A DNA stretch of 8,051 nucleotides from an uncultured Bacilli bacterium (GTDB taxonomy: Bacteria > Bacillota_I > Bacilli_A > RF39 > UBA660): positions 1 to 8,051 of the forward strand of contig CANRJL010000047.1 of the NCBI GenBank assembly GCA_947630935.1. Reading direction: 5' to 3'. Shown here one piece after another: positions 6,296-8,051 of the stretch. The translations under genes and the position numbers were made by a program. The notes beneath the pieces were generated by a model, which did no database searches, was not told where the DNA came from, and saw only the letters and a list, made by a program, of their open reading frames with translations. The stretch's first letter is position 1; every line of letters starts with the position of its first letter.

Positions 6296-6933
6296 TCTTG
6301 TTTTTTAACTAAATACAACGGCTTTTCATTTAAGACAAAATGGGAAACCGTATTTATAATGGCATAGATATTTTGTTCAATTATCCATAAAGGTTTTCGC
6401 AACGTCGGACATTGTTTTTTAGCAATTTTAATTAAAGGTAATACATAATTAACAGTTTCTAAGACATATTCTTGCATTTTTTCTGTGGAAAAAGCATTAG
6501 CCATTGTTGATAAATTATGTAAGCGGTCAACTAATTTAATAAGCAAAGCCGGTATACAATTTTGAATTTTGGCATAATAATCTTTTAAAGCTTCATCTTT
6601 TGTTTCATTTTTTTGTTGAATAAAAGTTAAAAGCCAAACAATTTGTTTAATTTCATTAGCAATTGGGACTATAGTTAAATCTGCTTGTTGGTCTTCAATT
6701 GTATCATGTAAAAGACTACTTGCTAAAAGAACATCACTATCGATTCCTAAATCAATCAAAAAAACTGCGACAAACATAGGATGAATAATATAAGGCTCGC
6801 CATCCTTGCGTTTTTGTTCACTATGTATTTCTCTTGCTAGGGGCAAAGAAATTAAAGAATTAGTGTAATCTTTGGCTTCACAATAGCCTCTTAAATAAGT
6901 ATACATTTTTTCAACCGAAATCTTATCTTTCAA
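6292..6933 (-). CDS. HD-domain protein, RelA/SpoT-like (p)ppGpp hydrolase (stand-alone)
   Basis: A 213-residue protein made only of a RelA/SpoT-type HD hydrolase domain; no synthetase, TGS or ACT domain is present. The metal-site and catalytic motifs of the family are intact: RKDGEPYIIHP (42-52, His51), HDTIED (76-81, His76, Asp77, Glu80, Asp81) and LVDRLHN (134-140, Asp136, Asn140). In characterised relatives these bind Mn2+ and remove the 3'-pyrophosphate of (p)ppGpp. The start is TTG at 6933-6931, backed by an AGAGG site ten bases upstream (6944-6948). The first ATG, at codon 10, has no such site. The gene is divergent from lysR and convergent with the PBP gene, sharing a four-base overlap of stops. 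The true substrate may be (p)ppGpp or another nucleotide; small HD proteins vary. Confidence 0.85.
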   Translation of the reverse strand: MKDKISVEKMYTYLRGYCEAKDYTNSLISLPLAREIHSEQKRKDGEPYIIHPMFVAVFLIDLGIDSDVLLASSLLHDTIEDQQADLTIVPIANEIKQIVWLLTFIQQKNETKDEALKDYYAKIQNCIPALLIKLVDRLHNLSTMANAFSTEKMQEYVLETVNYVLPLIKIAKKQCPTLRKPLWIIEQNIYAIINTVSHFVLNEKPLYLVKKQD

Positions 6934-6954
6934 AACTAAACTACCTCTTTTCTA

Positions 6955-6984
6955 TAGACAATATACCATAAAACAATGTATAAT
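6955..6984 (+). promoter_or_regulatory. Sigma-A promoter of the lysR gene
   Basis: TAGACA (6955-6960, five of six matches to the -35 consensus) and TATAAT (6979-6984) are 18 bases apart. The expected transcription start is near 6991, at the edge of the 22-bp palindrome. Confidence 0.7.
6960..6968 (-). promoter_or_regulatory. Candidate extended -10 promoter of the HD gene
   Basis: On the minus strand TGGTATATT gives an extended -10 (TG, one base, TATATT at 6965-6960). No good -35 is visible (only T-rich sequence), as extended -10 promoters allow. The start would be near 6953, leaving a short leader with the AGAGG site. It overlaps the -35 of the lysR promoter by one base. Confidence 0.45.
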
Positions 6985-6991
6985 AAAAATA

Positions 6992-7013
6992 TATATTTTT
7001 TATAAAAAATATA
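6992..7013 (+). promoter_or_regulatory. Perfect 22-bp AT palindrome (candidate operator)
   Basis: Bases 6992-7002 (TATATTTTTTA) are the exact reverse complement of 7003-7013, with the centre between 7002 and 7003. It lies from about +2 to +23 of the predicted lysR transcript, three bases before the AGGAGG site. It could be a dimer binding site or a weak leader hairpin. AT richness raises the chance of coincidence, but a perfect 11-bp half-site is still notable. Confidence 0.55.
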
Positions 7014-7015
7014 AC

Positions 7016-7021
7016 AGGAGG
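7016..7021 (+). promoter_or_regulatory. Strong ribosome binding site of lysR
   Basis: A full AGGAGG consensus six bases before ATG 7028 fixes the start codon of the regulator. It is the strongest Shine-Dalgarno site in the window. Confidence 0.9.
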
Positions 7022-7027
7022 TTATAA

Positions 7028-7909
7028 ATGAATTTAAATTTATGGTTATTATTTTATGAAGTAGCTCGCAAAAAAAGTGTTACCAAAGCCAGCAAAGACC
7101 TGCATATTTCACAACCAGCCATTACTAAACAAATAAAAAAACTAGAAGAAATATGTGATTGTAAATTATTTATTAGGACTAAAAAAGGGGTTATTTTAAC
7201 TAAACCTGCCCAACAGATATATAAAGATGTTGAACAGGCTTTAAATATATTTTCAACAGTAAATAAAAAAATTAGAGAAGGTAACGACTTATTAGTTGGA
7301 ACTATAAGAATAGGAATAAGTACGACTCTTGCTAAAAACTATTTAATGCCCTATATAAAAAAATATCATCAAATTTATCCTAAAGTAGTTTTTGAAATAA
7401 GTACTGACCCCACTAGTAAATTGAAAGAAGAATTAAAAAAAGGTAATTTAGATTTTATTATTAATAAATTTCCTTTAGTTATAACAGATGATTTTAATTA
7501 TCAAAAATTAGGAACTCTAGAAGATATATTTGTTGTTAATAAAGAATATAAAAATCTTTTAAAAGAACCATTAGCAATAAAAGAATTAAGTAATTATCCT
7601 ATTTTAATGCAAAAACAGCCTTCCAGTTCCCGCGATTTTATTGAGAAATTTTGCAAAGAAAATAAAGTTGTTCTACATAGTATTATGGAAATAGCTTCAT
7701 CTAATTTATTAATAGAATTTGCCAAAATAGGTTATGGAATAGGCGTTGTTACTAAAGAATATGTTACCAAAGAATTAGCTACAGAAGAATTATATGAATT
7801 AAATATTAACCAAAAAATACCTAAACGAGATTTTGGAATAATTTCTTTAAAACAAAATTATTTATCTAAATGTTGTACTATATTTTTAGAAATTTTAAAA
7901 ACAAATTAA
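7028..7909 (+). CDS. LysR-family transcriptional regulator
   Basis: A 293-residue protein of the usual LysR-type length. The N-terminal winged helix-turn-helix spans residues 1-60: FYEVARKKSVTKASKDL, then HISQPAITKQIKKLE as recognition helix, then LFIRTKKGVILTKPAQQI as wing. A linker helix (about 63-86) follows, then the two-lobed effector-binding domain from about residue 90 (LLVGTIRIGISTT) to the end. These regulators act as tetramers, bind a small molecule and often control themselves and a divergent neighbour. Here the divergent neighbour is the HD hydrolase gene, with overlapping promoters between them. The effector cannot be read from the sequence. The start is certain because of the AGGAGG site. 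A long-stem terminator follows. Confidence 0.93.
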   Translation: MNLNLWLLFYEVARKKSVTKASKDLHISQPAITKQIKKLEEICDCKLFIRTKKGVILTKPAQQIYKDVEQALNIFSTVNKKIREGNDLLVGTIRIGISTTLAKNYLMPYIKKYHQIYPKVVFEISTDPTSKLKEELKKGNLDFIINKFPLVITDDFNYQKLGTLEDIFVVNKEYKNLLKEPLAIKELSNYPILMQKQPSSSRDFIEKFCKENKVVLHSIMEIASSNLLIEFAKIGYGIGVVTKEYVTKELATEELYELNINQKIPKRDFGIISLKQNYLSKCCTIFLEILKTN

Positions 7910-7924
7910 TAATATTATTTAAAC

Positions 7925-7967
7925 GTGTCTAAAATAAGTTTTGCAAACTTGATTTTGACACTTTTTT
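7925..7967 (+). terminator. Intrinsic terminator after lysR
   Basis: A long stem of two 17-base arms (7925-7941 and 7945-7961) has ends GTGTC/GACAC and AAGTTT/AAACTT, with one unpaired base in each arm and a three-base loop. Six T follow (7962-7967). It lies between convergent genes; on the minus strand it is preceded by A6 but followed by a poor T-tract, so it works mainly for lysR. Confidence 0.85.
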
Positions 7968-7979
7968 ATTTTTCTATAT

Positions 7980-8051
7980 CTATGTTAGACCATATTGATT
8001 ATCATTCCAATAATCCATAAATAAATAAGAAGTATTAGGATAATCTCTAAT
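7980..8051 (-). CDS. 3' end of an unidentified gene (partial)
   Basis: On the minus strand the last 23 codons before a TAG (7982-7980) stay open to the window edge and read IRDYPNTSYLFMDYWNDNQ, then YGLT. The frame is too short for family assignment, but its composition looks like a real protein end. It sits tail-to-tail with lysR just past a terminator, as expected for a gene end. Most of the gene lies beyond the window. Confidence 0.5.
   Translation of the reverse strand: MRDYPNTSYLFMDYWNDNQYGLT

Noticed and set aside
1..8051. CRISPR array, tRNA/rRNA genes, insertion sequence or integrase
   Set aside because: I looked for regularly spaced repeats, RNA cloverleaf-like segments and transposase motifs on both strands and saw none.

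Overview
The window is low-GC (by eye about 30% G+C) DNA from a Gram-positive bacterium of the Bacillota, most plausibly an uncultured gut Bacilli lineage of the RF39/Erysipelotrichia type. The evidence is the AT-rich coding style, strong Shine-Dalgarno sites, a Firmicutes-style mraZ-rsmH-ftsL-PBP order with a PASTA-bearing PBP, and surface proteins with a cysteine-containing beta-rich style seen in such genomes. TGA and TAG both end intact genes (rsmH; mraZ, ftsL), so the genetic code is standard and this is not a code-4 mycoplasma. The lineage assignment is inference.

Bases 1-2370 are an accessory cell-surface region. It holds the 3' part of an L,D-transpeptidase (YkuD) gene interrupted by an in-frame TAG just before its catalytic SHGC motif. 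Next comes a small membrane-anchored protein of unknown function with four extracellular cysteines, then a terminator. Then a sigma-A-like promoter, whose -35/-10 spacer contains a run of nine G, drives a membrane-anchored Ig-like surface protein that is split by a frameshift near 2130. A terminator whose stem overlaps the final stop codon closes this block. The G-run promoter is the most interesting element, because it has the layout of a slipped-strand phase-variation switch.

Bases 2371-6295 are the start of the division and cell wall (dcw) cluster: mraZ, rsmH, ftsL and a class B PASTA penicillin-binding protein, tightly spaced or overlapping and read as one operon. Upstream of mraZ there is a promoter followed by four 10-bp-phased repeats with core GTGG, the expected autoregulatory MraZ operator; it runs into the mraZ ribosome binding site. 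The usual downstream murE/mraY/murD genes are absent here. The PBP gene instead ends against a convergent gene, the two stop codons sharing TTAA.

Bases 6292-8051 hold a minus-strand HD-domain (p)ppGpp-hydrolase-like gene, a divergent LysR-type regulator, a long-stem terminator, and the last 23 codons of an unidentified minus-strand gene. The HD gene and lysR share a short intergenic region with overlapping back-to-back promoters and a perfect 22-bp AT palindrome at the predicted lysR transcription start. This suggests that LysR regulates itself and perhaps the HD gene.
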